In this document: in pieces, positions 56,349 through 64,000 of the stretch
How positions within the stretch are numbered: position 1 is the stretch's first letter
Layout: every line of letters starts with the position of its first letter
Assembly: GCA_963169045.1 (NCBI GenBank)
Contig: CAUJDF010000052.1
Coordinates: 1 to 64,000 of the forward strand
Length of the DNA stretch: 64,000 nt
Direction: 5' to 3'
Source of the DNA: Myxococcota bacterium
GTDB taxonomy: Bacteria > Myxococcota_A > Bradymonadia > UBA7976 > UBA1532
Made by a program: the position numbers and the translations under genes
The notes under the pieces: model-generated
What the model was told of the DNA's origin: nothing
Databases searched by the model: none
What the model saw: the letters and a program-made list of their open reading frames with translations, nothing else

Positions 56349-58595
56349 CTGCGCCGTCGGGACGCACGCCCCGATCGTCGGGCTCGGGTCCTCGTCGGGG
56401 CCGAAGGCGCCCACGGCGCACGTCTCGTCGGCGGCGCAGTCGTCGCTGAAGCCGAAGGCGTCGGCGCGACAGACGCGGATGCACGTCGTGGCGCCGCCTT
56501 CCTCGAGCGCGGCGCACACGTGCCCGGTCTGGCAGTCGCCGACGCCGGTGCCCGCCGGATCGGCGCAGGCCTCGCGGCTGCCGCGCAGGCCGGCGCCCGG
56601 CTCGCAGACGCCGCCCACCGCCTCCGCGCCGTCGGCGCCGATGCCGATGAACGCGAGCGCGCAGACCTGGCCGGCGGGGCAGCCCGAGCCGGCGGTGACG
56701 AGCGCGTCGCACTCGCCGAGGCACAGGCCGAGCGAAGGGACGTCGTCGCCGAGCACGCCGATGCCGCAGACCGCGCCGGCGGCGCAGACGTCGAGGTGGT
56801 CCGCGTCGCAGAACTGGACGCACCGCGGGTCGTCGTTCTCGAAGACGGGCGTGCACAGGTGGGCGGCGGTACAGGAACCCCAGTAGCTCGCGTCGTCCTG
56901 CTCGCAGAGGTCGCCGTGCCCGCTCCGGCCGGCCGGCCGCGCGTAGCAGGCGCCGACGATGCCCGAGGCATCGGAGCCGCCATAGACGCAGACCTCGCCG
57001 CGCCCGCAGCCCGACTGGGTCGCCACCTCGCAGTTGGCGTGGCAGAACTTGAACGCCTGGCCGTCGTCGAGGAACTCGGTGTAGTCGAGGCAGCGCTGGC
57101 CCGCGGGGCACGCGTCGCCGCCGCCGCACGCCGCCTTGCAGCGGCCGAGCACGCAGGCGAGGTCGGCGGCGCAGTGGAGCGCGGCGTCGTCGCTGCTGGC
57201 GTCGCAGGGCTGGCCGGCGCGAGCCGTGCCCGCCCAGTCGCACGTGGTGAGCGGCACGTCGGCGACGCAGTAGCCCGCGCCGCAGCGGCCATCGCCGGGC
57301 GCGCAGCGGCGGGCGTCGACGCACCAGCCGGGATCGGCGCCGTTCGCCTCGGGGATGCCCGAGCTCACGCACGCCTGGCGGGCGCCGCAGCCCGGGTCCT
57401 CCGCGAACGCGTCGCACGGCGCGCGGCACTCGCCCTCGTCGGCGCCGGCAACGGTGCGGGCGCAGGAGGCCGGGGCGCGACAGCAGCTCGCCGACGGCTG
57501 GCAGGCGTCGCCGACGTCGCAGGTTCCCGGACCGCCCGGTCCGCCGCCGGGGCCGGCGCCCGGTCCGCCGCCAGGTCCGCCACCGGGGCCGGCGCCCGGT
57601 CCGCCGCCAGGCCCCGCGCCCGGACCGCCGCCAGGGCCCGCGCCCGGACCGCCACCGGGCCCCGCGCCCGGACCGCCACCGGGTCCGCCGCCGGGTCCGC
57701 CGCCAGGCCCTGCGCCCGGACCGCCGCCGGGTCCGCCGCCGGGCCCCGCGCCCGGACCGCCGCCGGGTCCGCCGCCGGGCCCTGCGCCCGGACCGCCGCC
57801 GGGTCCGCCGCCGGGCCCCGCGCCGGGCCCGCCGCCGGGTCCGCCGCCGTCCTCGCAGGCGCGGCGCAGATCGGCGGAGAAGTTGCCGACGAGCATGACC
57901 ATCTCGGCGCAGTCGGCGGCCGCGTCCGCCAGGTCGGCGATCGCGTTGCGCGCCTCGCAGCGGTCGACGCACAGCGCGCGGAAGGCGGCGCGTGAGCCGC
58001 CCGACACGCCGGCGCACAGCGCGTCGCCCGCGGCGCAGTCGGCGAGGCCGTCGCACGCGGTGTCGCACCGCGATGGCGGCTCGTCGCCGCCTTCGCAGGC
58101 CTCGCGGAAGGGCTGCGACAGACCGGCGACGGTCTCGACCACCGCGCGGCAGTCGTCGGCCTGTTCGATCACCGAGCGCAGCGCCGCCTGCGCCCCGCAC
58201 ATCGGCAGGCACGTCTGCACGAGGGCCGCGCGCGCGTCGCCGCCGAGGCCGGGACACAGGTCGGGGTCGTCGCCGGTGGCGCAGCCGGCCAGGCGGTCGC
58301 ACGCCTGACCGCACGGATCGCCGACGCCGCCGTCGCCGCCCGCGCCCCCACCGCCCCCGCCCCCGCCGGCGCCGCCGCCGCCGTCATCGCACCCGGCGAC
58401 GACCTGCGTCACGCGCCCGTTGGTGCACCGGCCGTCGAGGCACACGCCGTCGGCGGTGGCGCCGTCGCCGGTCGTCAGCGTGCAGCAAGGCCCCACCCGG
58501 CCGTTGAGCTGACAGGTCGACGCTTCGTCGTCGCCCCCGCAGCCGGCGAGGGCGAGCGCGAAGAGCGCGGCGGCGGCCGTTCGAACGAGGTGCAT
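56346..58595 (-). CDS. Cys-rich lipoprotein with a 108-residue GPGX (silk-like) tract
   Basis: 749 residues. Lipobox LALAGC (Cys19). Residues ~20-90 are Cys-rich with a Gly run. Two ~75-residue modules follow (CGQACDRLAGC..., CDTACDGLADC...) of the same C-x3-C-x5-C type as the giant neighbour. Residues ~250-357 are 27 tandem tetrapeptides GPG(G/A). The C-terminal ~390 residues hold about nine Cys-rich modules (GAGYCVADVPLTTCDW, GEVCVYGGSD, AAGAVCGIGVLG, ADETCAVGAFG). The ribosome binding site GGGGGGGAT is inside a hairpin. Probably a surface-anchored extended protein; function unknown. Confidence 0.82.
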   Translation of the reverse strand: MHLVRTAAAALFALALAGCGGDDEASTCQLNGRVGPCCTLTTGDGATADGVCLDGRCTNGRVTQVVAGCDDGGGGAGGGGGGGGAGGDGGVGDPCGQACDRLAGCATGDDPDLCPGLGGDARAALVQTCLPMCGAQAALRSVIEQADDCRAVVETVAGLSQPFREACEGGDEPPSRCDTACDGLADCAAGDALCAGVSGGSRAAFRALCVDRCEARNAIADLADAAADCAEMVMLVGNFSADLRRACEDGGGPGGGPGAGPGGGPGGGPGAGPGGGPGGGPGAGPGGGPGGGPGAGPGGGPGGGPGGGPGAGPGGGPGAGPGGGPGAGPGGGPGAGPGGGPGGGPGAGPGGGPGGPGTCDVGDACQPSASCCRAPASCARTVAGADEGECRAPCDAFAEDPGCGARQACVSSGIPEANGADPGWCVDARRCAPGDGRCGAGYCVADVPLTTCDWAGTARAGQPCDASSDDAALHCAADLACVLGRCKAACGGGDACPAGQRCLDYTEFLDDGQAFKFCHANCEVATQSGCGRGEVCVYGGSDASGIVGACYARPAGRSGHGDLCEQDDASYWGSCTAAHLCTPVFENDDPRCVQFCDADHLDVCAAGAVCGIGVLGDDVPSLGLCLGECDALVTAGSGCPAGQVCALAFIGIGADGAEAVGGVCEPGAGLRGSREACADPAGTGVGDCQTGHVCAALEEGGATTCIRVCRADAFGFSDDCAADETCAVGAFGPDEDPSPTIGACVPTAQ
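57525..57848 (-). repeat. 324-bp repeat coding for (GPGX)27
   Basis: Every codon belongs to a GPGG or GPGA tetrapeptide, with a higher-order 36-nt unit GPGGGPGGGPGA used several times. This period-4 pattern differs from collagen (period 3) and resembles elastic silk-type GPGGX sequences. The DNA is a near-perfect GC-rich minisatellite, so length variation and assembly errors are both possible. Confidence 0.9.
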
Positions 58596-58599
58596 GCGG

Positions 58600-58628
58600 A
58601 TCCCCCCCGGGATGGCGAAGGGGGGGAT
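58600..58628 (-). promoter_or_regulatory. Hairpin sequestering the ribosome binding site of the 749-residue lipoprotein gene
   Basis: ATCCCCCCC (58600-58608) and GGGGGGGAT (58620-58628) form a perfect 9-bp stem with an 11-nt loop. On the minus strand the 3' arm GGGGGGGAT is the only purine-rich site before ATG 58595, 4 nt away, so it would be hidden when the hairpin forms. The hairpin also follows the upstream gene's TAA by 9 nt and may act on that transcript end. Confidence 0.6.
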
Positions 58629-58637
58629 GAAATCACA

Positions 58638-61600
58638 TTACGGCTGGATGGTCACCTGCACCGTGGAGGTACCGGAGCCGCCACCCCACCCGTCCACGAA
58701 CAGGAAGTACGTGCCGGGTTCGGCCTGGTTGATCTGGACGAGCGAGTTGAGGCCGTCGAAGTCGTCGTTGCAGTCGACCTCGGCGTTGTCGTCGTCGCAG
58801 ACGTCCTGGCGGACGAAGATCAGCGGGTCGTAGTCGGCCTCCAGGACCTCGAACACGATCGTCGCGCGCTGGCGGAGGGTGAGCACGAGCACCTGCTCGG
58901 GGCCCTCGCCGCCGCACAACGATTGGTAGTTGTCGACGAGGCGCCGCGTGTCCACCTGGAACCGGCCGCCCTGGGGCGGGACGTTGATCACGTCGCCGGC
59001 CAGCTCGCACAGGACCGGGTCGAAGCACGCGAGCGCCTGCTCGGGATCGCACGCCCCGCCGACGTCTTCGAGGCAGGCGGCCACGCGGTCCACGTAGTCG
59101 TCGGGCGAGCGCGCGGTCGCGTCGCGGCCCGTGCACTCGGCGTTGCAGCGCGCGGCGTCGGGGAACGCGCCGCAGGCCACCGCCGCGTCGCAGGGGGCGG
59201 CGCAGGCGGGGTTGGGCTCGCCGCCGAGGTCGAGGCAGGTCTCGAGCTCGCCGCAGCCGCCCGCCGCGAGGCAGGCGAGCTGGACGGGCACCGCCGCGGG
59301 GACCGGCGTGCAGTCGAGGCGGCACAGGTACGGGTCGATCGCGCGGTCGCACGCGCGCCGCTCGTCGCAGTAGCGGCGGCACACGGGATCGGCCGGCGGC
59401 GGCTGGAAGCCGACGCACGCCGCCACGCCCCCGCAGCCGGCGCCGACGCGCAGGGCGTCGGCCACGCAGCCGGCGGCGTCGGCGTCGGGCGCCGCCTCGC
59501 ACGCGGCGACGCAGCCCTCGACGTCGAGGTGGCAGCCTTCGAGGCGCGCGCAGTGCGCAGCGCAGTCCACCGCGACCTCGGCGGGGACGCACGCCGCGAG
59601 CGGCGCGCACTCCGCGTCGATCTCGATGCCCTCGAGGCAGCGCGCGGCGGCCCCGAAGCGCAGGCCCTCGGCGTCGCCGAAGCCCGCCACGCAGCGACCG
59701 AGGCAGGCCTGCAGGCCGTCCGCGTCGCCCGCGCACGCCGTCGTGGCGCGGCAGTAGTTGGCGCAGGCGCGCCCGCCGGCCTCGGGGTCCTCGAGGCAGT
59801 CGGCGACGCCGAAGCCGCCCGGCGCAGCCTCGCAGGCCGGGGCCGACAGGACGCAGCCCACGCTGAGCGCACCGCGCTCGGGCGCCTCGAAGTGGGCGTC
59901 GTCGCACTCGCGCGTGCAGGCCGCCTCGTCGCCGGCGAGGCCACAGTCGACGAGCCGCTCGCAGGCGCGGTCGCAGGGCACCGCCGGCGGCGGCGCGCAG
60001 TCGGCGACCGCCTCGCAGTCGTCGGCGGCCGCGACGCAGGCGCGCCACGCGCCCTCGCGGCGCAGCGTGAAGCGGGCGTCGCAGTCCGCGAGGCAGGCCT
60101 CGGCGTCGGGCGCCTCTCCGCACTCGCCGAGCCGCGCGCAGTGGGCCGCGCAGAGCGCCTCGGGCGAGCTGGTGGCGAGGCACAGGCCGAGCTCCGCGCA
60201 CGACCATGCCTCGGCGCAGGCCATGCGCGGCGCGGCGCGACCGACGGCGATCGGATCCGTCGGATCCACCGTCGCTTCGCAGGCGATGCGGCAGTCCGGT
60301 CGGCCCTGCTCGCCGAGGTCGTCGCAGAAGTCGCGCGCCGTGCACAGCCGGTCGCACTCGCCGGCGAACGGGTGGGGCGCCGGCGGCTCTACGGGACCGG
60401 CGCCGCCGTAGCAGGCGTCCATCAGGTCGAAGACCAGGAACAAGTCATCGGGGCAGCCCGGGGCGAGCCCGTCGTAGATGCACTGCGCGACGCCCTCGCC
60501 GGCGCTCTCGGCGTCGGCGTACATGTCCTCGCAGAAGCCGAAGAAGTCGTCGAGGCCACAGCCGTTCCACACGGCGCAGAACGCCTCCTCGTCCACGCCC
60601 GGCGGGGGCGGCGGCGGCAGGTCGGGCGCCTCGCCCGGCAGCAGGCAGGCGCGGGCGTCGTCGCAGTCGTCGCCGGCGCCGTCCAGGCACTGGCGCGCCC
60701 GCAGCCCGCGCAGCCGCGTCAGCGGGTCGTCGGCGCAGGTGAGCGCCGCCTCGGGCAGCTCCACGTCGCAGGCGGCGGCCCGATCGACGATCGGTCCGCA
60801 GTCGTGGACCGCGTCGGGCGGAATGCAGCGCGCGAGCGCCGCGCAGTCGGCGTCGGCGGGCGCCACGGCGAGGCACTCGCGGGCCACCTCGAAGCGCAGG
60901 CCCTCGTCGCCGACGAGGCCCGCGCCGCACGCCGAGAGGCAGGCGCCCAGGTCCTGCGGCGCCTCGGCGCCGCACTCGGCGGAGGCGGCGCGGCACCAGC
61001 CGAGGCACTCGCGGCCGCGGTCCGGCGTGCGCAGGCAGCGCTGCACGCTGTGCTCGCCGTCGAGGCAGGCGGGGGCGGTGAGCACGCACGCGGTCACCTG
61101 TTCGGTCGGCACGGGGTCGGCGAAGTGCGCGTCGTCGCAGGCGCCGGCGCAGCCGGGCACGGCCTGCAGGCCGCACTCCTCGATGCGCGCGCAGACCTGC
61201 GCGCACGGCATGGACGGCGGGACTTCGCAGCCGGCCATCACTTCGCAGTTGCCGGCCTCCGCGGCGGCGGCGACGCAGTCGCGGAAGCGCGCGTGCCGGT
61301 CGCGGGGCCAGACCGCGTCGCAGGCCGCCGCGCAGTCGTCGCCGGCGAGCCCGCAGCCCTCGAGGCGGGCGCAGTGGGCCTCGCACTGCGCCGCCGACGA
61401 CGCGCCGTCGAGGCACTCGTCCAGGGCGTCGCAGCGGTCGCTGTTCGCGCAGCCGAGCTGGATCTGCGCGCGCTCCGCGAGGTCGCGGTCCTGCTGCTCG
61501 TCGCCGATGCAGGCGGTCACGCACTCGACGCGCTCGCCCTCGATGATCCCGCAGACGTCCTGCGCCTCGCACAGCCGGCCGCAGTCGCGGGCGACCGGAT

Positions 61601-62669
61601 CGACGCCGCCGCCGCCGTTGTCGAAGCAGTTGAGGAACAGGTCGAGGTCGCAGCGCGCCTGCATCGCCTGGACCGCGCACTGCAGACCGCCGGGGCCGGA
61701 GAAGTCCACGAACTCCTGGTAGATCTCCTCACACGGGACGCCGAACTCGAACTCGAACTGGCAGCCGTCGTAGGCGGCGCAGAACTGCGCCTGGTCGACC
61801 CGCGGCGGCCCCTGGCCGGGCTGGGGCGGCGTCACGCACTCCGAGACGCGCTGGCAGTCCTGCGCCGCGGCCGCCGTGCACTGGGCGAGCTGCCGCGCGC
61901 GGAGCTGCGCGAGCGGATCGTCGCCCAGGTTGCGGTCGACGCACTGGACGAGGCACTCGGCCGCATCCTGCACGCCGCACTGCCCGACGACGCCGCAGGC
62001 CGACTGGCAGATGGCGAACACGCTGGTGCCGAGGCACTGGACGAAGCCGTCGTTGTCGCAGGCCTCGACGAGCGTCTCGCCGCAGGCGCGGAACGGCTCG
62101 CCGCTCGACTCGCAGGCCGCGGCGCAGGCGTCCGCGGTGATCCCGCCGGCGCCGCACTCGACGACGCGCGCGCACGTCTCGGCGCAGGGCAGGGGCTCCA
62201 CCCGCGGCGGCCGGCACAGCTGCAGCTGGCGGCAGGACTCGACCTCGAGGCAGTCGAACCACACGGCGGGGCGACCAGTGCGCGAGACGCGCTCGCAGCG
62301 GCGCATGCACGCCTCGCCGTCGCCGAAGATCTCCCCGAGGCGGTTGCAGCTCTCGTAGCGGCCGCAGGCGTCCTCGCAGGTCTCGATCGGGGTGCCCGGG
62401 AACATGTCGGGCAGCAGGCCGAGGTCGGGCGGCGCGGCGTCGCGTGCGTCGCCGTCGCGGTCCACGCGGGCGTCGCCGGGCCCCTCGTCGGGCTCGCCGC
62501 CGTCCCGCGGCGTCACGGGACCGCCGTCCTCGCGGGCGGCGTCGCCGATCCCCGGCCCGGCGTCGGGGTCGAGGACGTCGTCGCCGCCGCCGCCCCCCTC
62601 GCCGTCGCAGCCCGCCACGAACCACATCGCGAAGGCGGCGAACACGACGCCTCTGCGGATCCTCCACAT
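58638..62669 (-). CDS. Giant Cys-rich repeat lipoprotein
   Basis: 1343 residues. ATG 62669 with GGGGGAGGAG upstream. Lipobox FVAGC (Cys21), then an Asp/Gly linker to ~90. Residues ~95-1215 are tandem ~40-50-residue modules of the form C.x3.C..(L/V)..C.x7-12.C.x3.C (for example CAETCARVVECG, CEAHCARLEGCG, CDRACERLVDCG). About 135 cysteines make up 10 percent of the protein. A block starting at Val291 is duplicated at Val692. The last ~110 residues (LTLRQRATIVFEVLEADYD, then AEPGTYFLFVDGWGGG) resemble a PPC beta-domain. Likely extracellular, disulfide-bonded; no match to a known family that I can name. Confidence 0.85.
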   Translation of the reverse strand: MWRIRRGVVFAAFAMWFVAGCDGEGGGGGDDVLDPDAGPGIGDAAREDGGPVTPRDGGEPDEGPGDARVDRDGDARDAAPPDLGLLPDMFPGTPIETCEDACGRYESCNRLGEIFGDGEACMRRCERVSRTGRPAVWFDCLEVESCRQLQLCRPPRVEPLPCAETCARVVECGAGGITADACAAACESSGEPFRACGETLVEACDNDGFVQCLGTSVFAICQSACGVVGQCGVQDAAECLVQCVDRNLGDDPLAQLRARQLAQCTAAAAQDCQRVSECVTPPQPGQGPPRVDQAQFCAAYDGCQFEFEFGVPCEEIYQEFVDFSGPGGLQCAVQAMQARCDLDLFLNCFDNGGGGVDPVARDCGRLCEAQDVCGIIEGERVECVTACIGDEQQDRDLAERAQIQLGCANSDRCDALDECLDGASSAAQCEAHCARLEGCGLAGDDCAAACDAVWPRDRHARFRDCVAAAAEAGNCEVMAGCEVPPSMPCAQVCARIEECGLQAVPGCAGACDDAHFADPVPTEQVTACVLTAPACLDGEHSVQRCLRTPDRGRECLGWCRAASAECGAEAPQDLGACLSACGAGLVGDEGLRFEVARECLAVAPADADCAALARCIPPDAVHDCGPIVDRAAACDVELPEAALTCADDPLTRLRGLRARQCLDGAGDDCDDARACLLPGEAPDLPPPPPPGVDEEAFCAVWNGCGLDDFFGFCEDMYADAESAGEGVAQCIYDGLAPGCPDDLFLVFDLMDACYGGAGPVEPPAPHPFAGECDRLCTARDFCDDLGEQGRPDCRIACEATVDPTDPIAVGRAAPRMACAEAWSCAELGLCLATSSPEALCAAHCARLGECGEAPDAEACLADCDARFTLRREGAWRACVAAADDCEAVADCAPPPAVPCDRACERLVDCGLAGDEAACTRECDDAHFEAPERGALSVGCVLSAPACEAAPGGFGVADCLEDPEAGGRACANYCRATTACAGDADGLQACLGRCVAGFGDAEGLRFGAAARCLEGIEIDAECAPLAACVPAEVAVDCAAHCARLEGCHLDVEGCVAACEAAPDADAAGCVADALRVGAGCGGVAACVGFQPPPADPVCRRYCDERRACDRAIDPYLCRLDCTPVPAAVPVQLACLAAGGCGELETCLDLGGEPNPACAAPCDAAVACGAFPDAARCNAECTGRDATARSPDDYVDRVAACLEDVGGACDPEQALACFDPVLCELAGDVINVPPQGGRFQVDTRRLVDNYQSLCGGEGPEQVLVLTLRQRATIVFEVLEADYDPLIFVRQDVCDDDNAEVDCNDDFDGLNSLVQINQAEPGTYFLFVDGWGGGSGTSTVQVTIQP
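59571..60596 (-). repeat. Copy 2 of the 401-residue internal duplication
   Basis: Begins at VDEEAFCAVWNGC and runs through FGFCEDMYADAES, PHPFAGECDRLCTARDFC, CAAHCARLGECG, PCDRACERLVDCGL and AGGRACANYCRATTACAG to CAPLAACVP. Each block has an equivalent in copy 1 at an offset of 1203 nt. Confidence 0.75.
60800..61799 (-). repeat. Copy 1 of the 401-residue internal duplication
   Basis: Begins at VDQAQFCAAYDGC and runs through GVPCEEIYQEF, ARDCGRLCEAQDVCG, CEAHCARLEGCG, PCAQVCARIEECGL and DRGRECLGWCRAASAECG to CAALARCIPPD. Similarity also extends to the left (DDPLAQLRARQ versus DDPLTRLRGLRARQ), so the unit is about 400 residues. Confidence 0.75.
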
Positions 62670-62690
62670 GTCCCGACTCCTCCCCCGAGG

Positions 62691-62708
62691 AAAAAAGCAG
62701 CCTTGCTT
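62691..62708 (-). terminator. Probable intrinsic terminator after thiI
   Basis: On the minus strand AAGCA-AGGC-TGCTT forms a 5-bp stem with a 4-nt loop followed by TTTT. This is unusual here, where U-tracts are rare. It lies between the thiI stop and the giant lipoprotein gene. Confidence 0.5.
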
Positions 62709-62737
62709 AACCTAAGGGAAGGCGGTCGTCCATTGCT

Positions 62738-63922
62738 CTACAGACGCGTCGACGTGACCCCGGCGAGCGCGGCGCGGACGAGGTGGTCGACGTCGAGCTT
62801 CGCCTCCTCGTGCTCGAGGGCGCGGACGGGCGCGCGGATGGCGGGATGCTTGGGCACGAACAGCGTGCAGCAGTCGTCGAACGGCCGGATCGACAGCTCG
62901 AACGTGCCGATGCGCCGCGCGATGGCGATGGTCTCGAGCTTGTCGTAGGTGAGCAGCGGTCGCATCGTGAGCAGGCCCGTCAGGTTGTCGACGAGCGTCA
63001 GGTTCTCGAGGGTCTGGCTGGCGACCTGGCCCAGGTTCTCGCCGGTGCAGAGCGCCGCGGAGCCGAGCTGCGCCGCCAGCGCGCCGGCGATGCGGTACAT
63101 GAAGCGGCGGTAGAGAAGCACCGTCAGCCGCGGATCGCAGCGCTTGCGGATCTCGGTCTGCACCGCGGTGAAGGGCACGACGTGCAGCAAGAGCCCGCCC
63201 TGCCGCGGCGCCAGGGTGCGCGCGAGATCCTCGACCTTTTCGCGGCTGGCCTCGCCGATGAAGGGCGGCGAGTGGAAGTAGACGGCGTCGAGCGCGCAGC
63301 CGCGCTTCTGCGCGAGGTAGCCGGCCACCGGCGAGTCGATGCCGCCGGACAGCAGCAGCAACACGCGCCCGGTCGTGCCGACCGGCAGGCCGCCGACGGC
63401 CGGGAGGGTGCGCACCCAGAGGTACGTGCCCTCCTCGGCGACCTCGATGCCGAGGCGGTGGTTCGGGCGCTTCAGGTCGACGCGCAGGCCGAGATCGCCG
63501 GCCACGGCGCCGCCGACGTGGGCGTTGAGCGCCGGCGAGGTCAGCGGGAATGATTTGAGCGAGCGGCGCGCGTCGGCGGCGAAGGTGCCGGTGGCGCCGG
63601 CGAGCTCGACCGCCGCCAGCCGGCGCGCCTCGGTCGTGATCGTCTCGAGGTCCGACGGCACGCGGCGCACCGGGCTGACGCTGCTGACCCCCGGCGTGTC
63701 GGCGACGACGGCCAGCGCCGCCTCGAGGCCCTCGGGGGAGGGGAGCACGGCGAAGTAGCGGGCATAGTGGCCCTGCAGCTTCGCGCCGGGCACGGCCGCG
63801 GCGAGCGAGGCCCGCAGGTTGCGGCGCAGCTTGTCGAGGAACTCGCCGCGGTTGCGGCCCTTGAGCCACACCTCGCCGATGCGGATCAGCAACATCGTGT
63901 AGTCGGCGCGCGGGGGCGTCAC
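62738..63922 (-). CDS. thiI: ThiI: tRNA 4-thiouridine synthetase without rhodanese domain
   Basis: 394 residues. N-terminal ferredoxin-like/THUMP region (LLIRIGEVWLKGRNRGEF, then LRVDLKRPNHRLGIEVAEEG) and the PP-loop ATPase motif LLLLSGGIDSPVAGY (~190). Near the end, DDCCTLFVPKHPAIRAP. The C-terminal rhodanese domain of the E. coli enzyme is absent, as in many bacteria. It adenylates and thiolates U8 of tRNA and may feed thiamine thiazole synthesis. GTG 63922 overlaps the cysteine desulfurase stop by 4 nt; ATG 63895 is an alternative. Confidence 0.95.
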   Translation of the reverse strand: MTPPRADYTMLLIRIGEVWLKGRNRGEFLDKLRRNLRASLAAAVPGAKLQGHYARYFAVLPSPEGLEAALAVVADTPGVSSVSPVRRVPSDLETITTEARRLAAVELAGATGTFAADARRSLKSFPLTSPALNAHVGGAVAGDLGLRVDLKRPNHRLGIEVAEEGTYLWVRTLPAVGGLPVGTTGRVLLLLSGGIDSPVAGYLAQKRGCALDAVYFHSPPFIGEASREKVEDLARTLAPRQGGLLLHVVPFTAVQTEIRKRCDPRLTVLLYRRFMYRIAGALAAQLGSAALCTGENLGQVASQTLENLTLVDNLTGLLTMRPLLTYDKLETIAIARRIGTFELSIRPFDDCCTLFVPKHPAIRAPVRALEHEEAKLDVDHLVRAALAGVTSTRL

Positions 63923-64000
63923 GGGCGGGTGCCTCCATAGACATCGCGGAGGGTGGAAACGGCCGCGCCGAAGCGGCGCGCAGCCTCGTCGACCTCGGCC
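63919..64000 (-). CDS. Probable cysteine desulfurase, 3' end only (partial)
   Basis: Only the last 26 codons are in the window: AEVDEAARRFGAAVSTLRDV, YGGTRP, stop. The helix E-x-D-x-A-A-x-x-F-x-x-x-V-x-x-L-R is typical of the C-terminus of NifS/IscS-type enzymes. The position directly before a rhodanese-less thiI, with a GTGA overlap, fits a dedicated sulfur donor as in the Bacillus nifZ-thiI pair. Family assignment is inferred from this fragment and the context. Confidence 0.55.
   Translation of the reverse strand, partial: AEVDEAARRFGAAVSTLRDVYGGTRP

Noticed and set aside
57355-58308. Plus-strand proline-rich protein (PPGPPPGPAPG repeats)
   Set aside because: It is the reverse-complement reading of the GPGX tract. 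The minus frame has a lipobox, Cys modules and continuous coding on both sides.

Overview
The window is very GC-rich, gene-dense bacterial DNA with many GTG starts and many start/stop overlaps. It most likely comes from a myxobacterium (phylum Myxococcota). Two exported proteins end in the MYXO-CTERM sorting tail (a Cys in a Gly-rich stretch, a hydrophobic segment, then an Arg cluster). Three proteins carry MopE-type D-N-D-C-D-G metal-binding motifs. About ten genes encode lipoproteins with Asp/Ala/Pro-rich or Cys-rich exported regions. A chemosensory operon, a hopanoid-type glycosyltransferase and a membrane-bound MutS-like ATPase also fit. I see no rRNA, tRNA, CRISPR array, insertion sequence or prophage.

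Layout. 1-3313: two exported proteins (a partial lipoprotein and a MYXO-CTERM protein). 3422-12909 (minus): a seven-gene chemosensory operon in the order response regulator, CheA, CheW, sensorless MCP, HEAT-repeat protein, CheR, CheB, with every junction overlapping. 13030-17705 (plus): a receiver-histidine kinase and two ABC-2 ATPase/permease pairs. 17713-19061: a broken ABATE-domain gene, a 43-bp tandem repeat and an AraC-type regulator that looks leaderless. 19149-24219: a beta-helix lipoprotein, a short GspE-like ATPase behind an iterated upstream motif, a soluble histidine kinase and a NifU-like protein. 24224-26271 (minus): a heme lipoprotein and a diheme-plus-barrel protein. 26442-29143: a membrane protein with an unknown periplasmic part and a PMT-type glycosyltransferase. 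29154-35514: a MYXO-CTERM protein, a PHP-like protein, NAD kinase, the MutS-like ATPase, a triple-repeat lipoprotein and a SMUG1-type glycosylase. 35604-42586: 2-oxoacid:ferredoxin oxidoreductase, a coiled-coil lipoprotein, an HpnB-like glycosyltransferase, a PfkB kinase and an FAD enzyme. 42611-48580: a collagen-like exported protein with a small lipoprotein, threonine degradation (kbl-tdh) and an OPA-type transporter. 48791-53309: a lipoprotein, an FAD monooxygenase, a VOC protein and a DUF2087 protein in a gene-poor, accessory-looking stretch. 53805-62669: three very large exported lipoproteins. 62738-64000: thiI and the end of a probable cysteine desulfurase gene.

The main novelty candidates are: the chemosensory cluster, whose receptor has no visible sensor and two coiled-coil arms of about 400 residues each; the pair of Cys-rich lipoproteins at 56346-62669, with a 401-residue internal duplication, a silk-like GPGX tetrapeptide tract and a hairpin covering a ribosome binding site; the heme lipoprotein/diheme-barrel pair; and three genes (18048, 21757, 30837) where a TAnnnT box ends exactly 7 nt before the ATG, which predicts leaderless transcripts.
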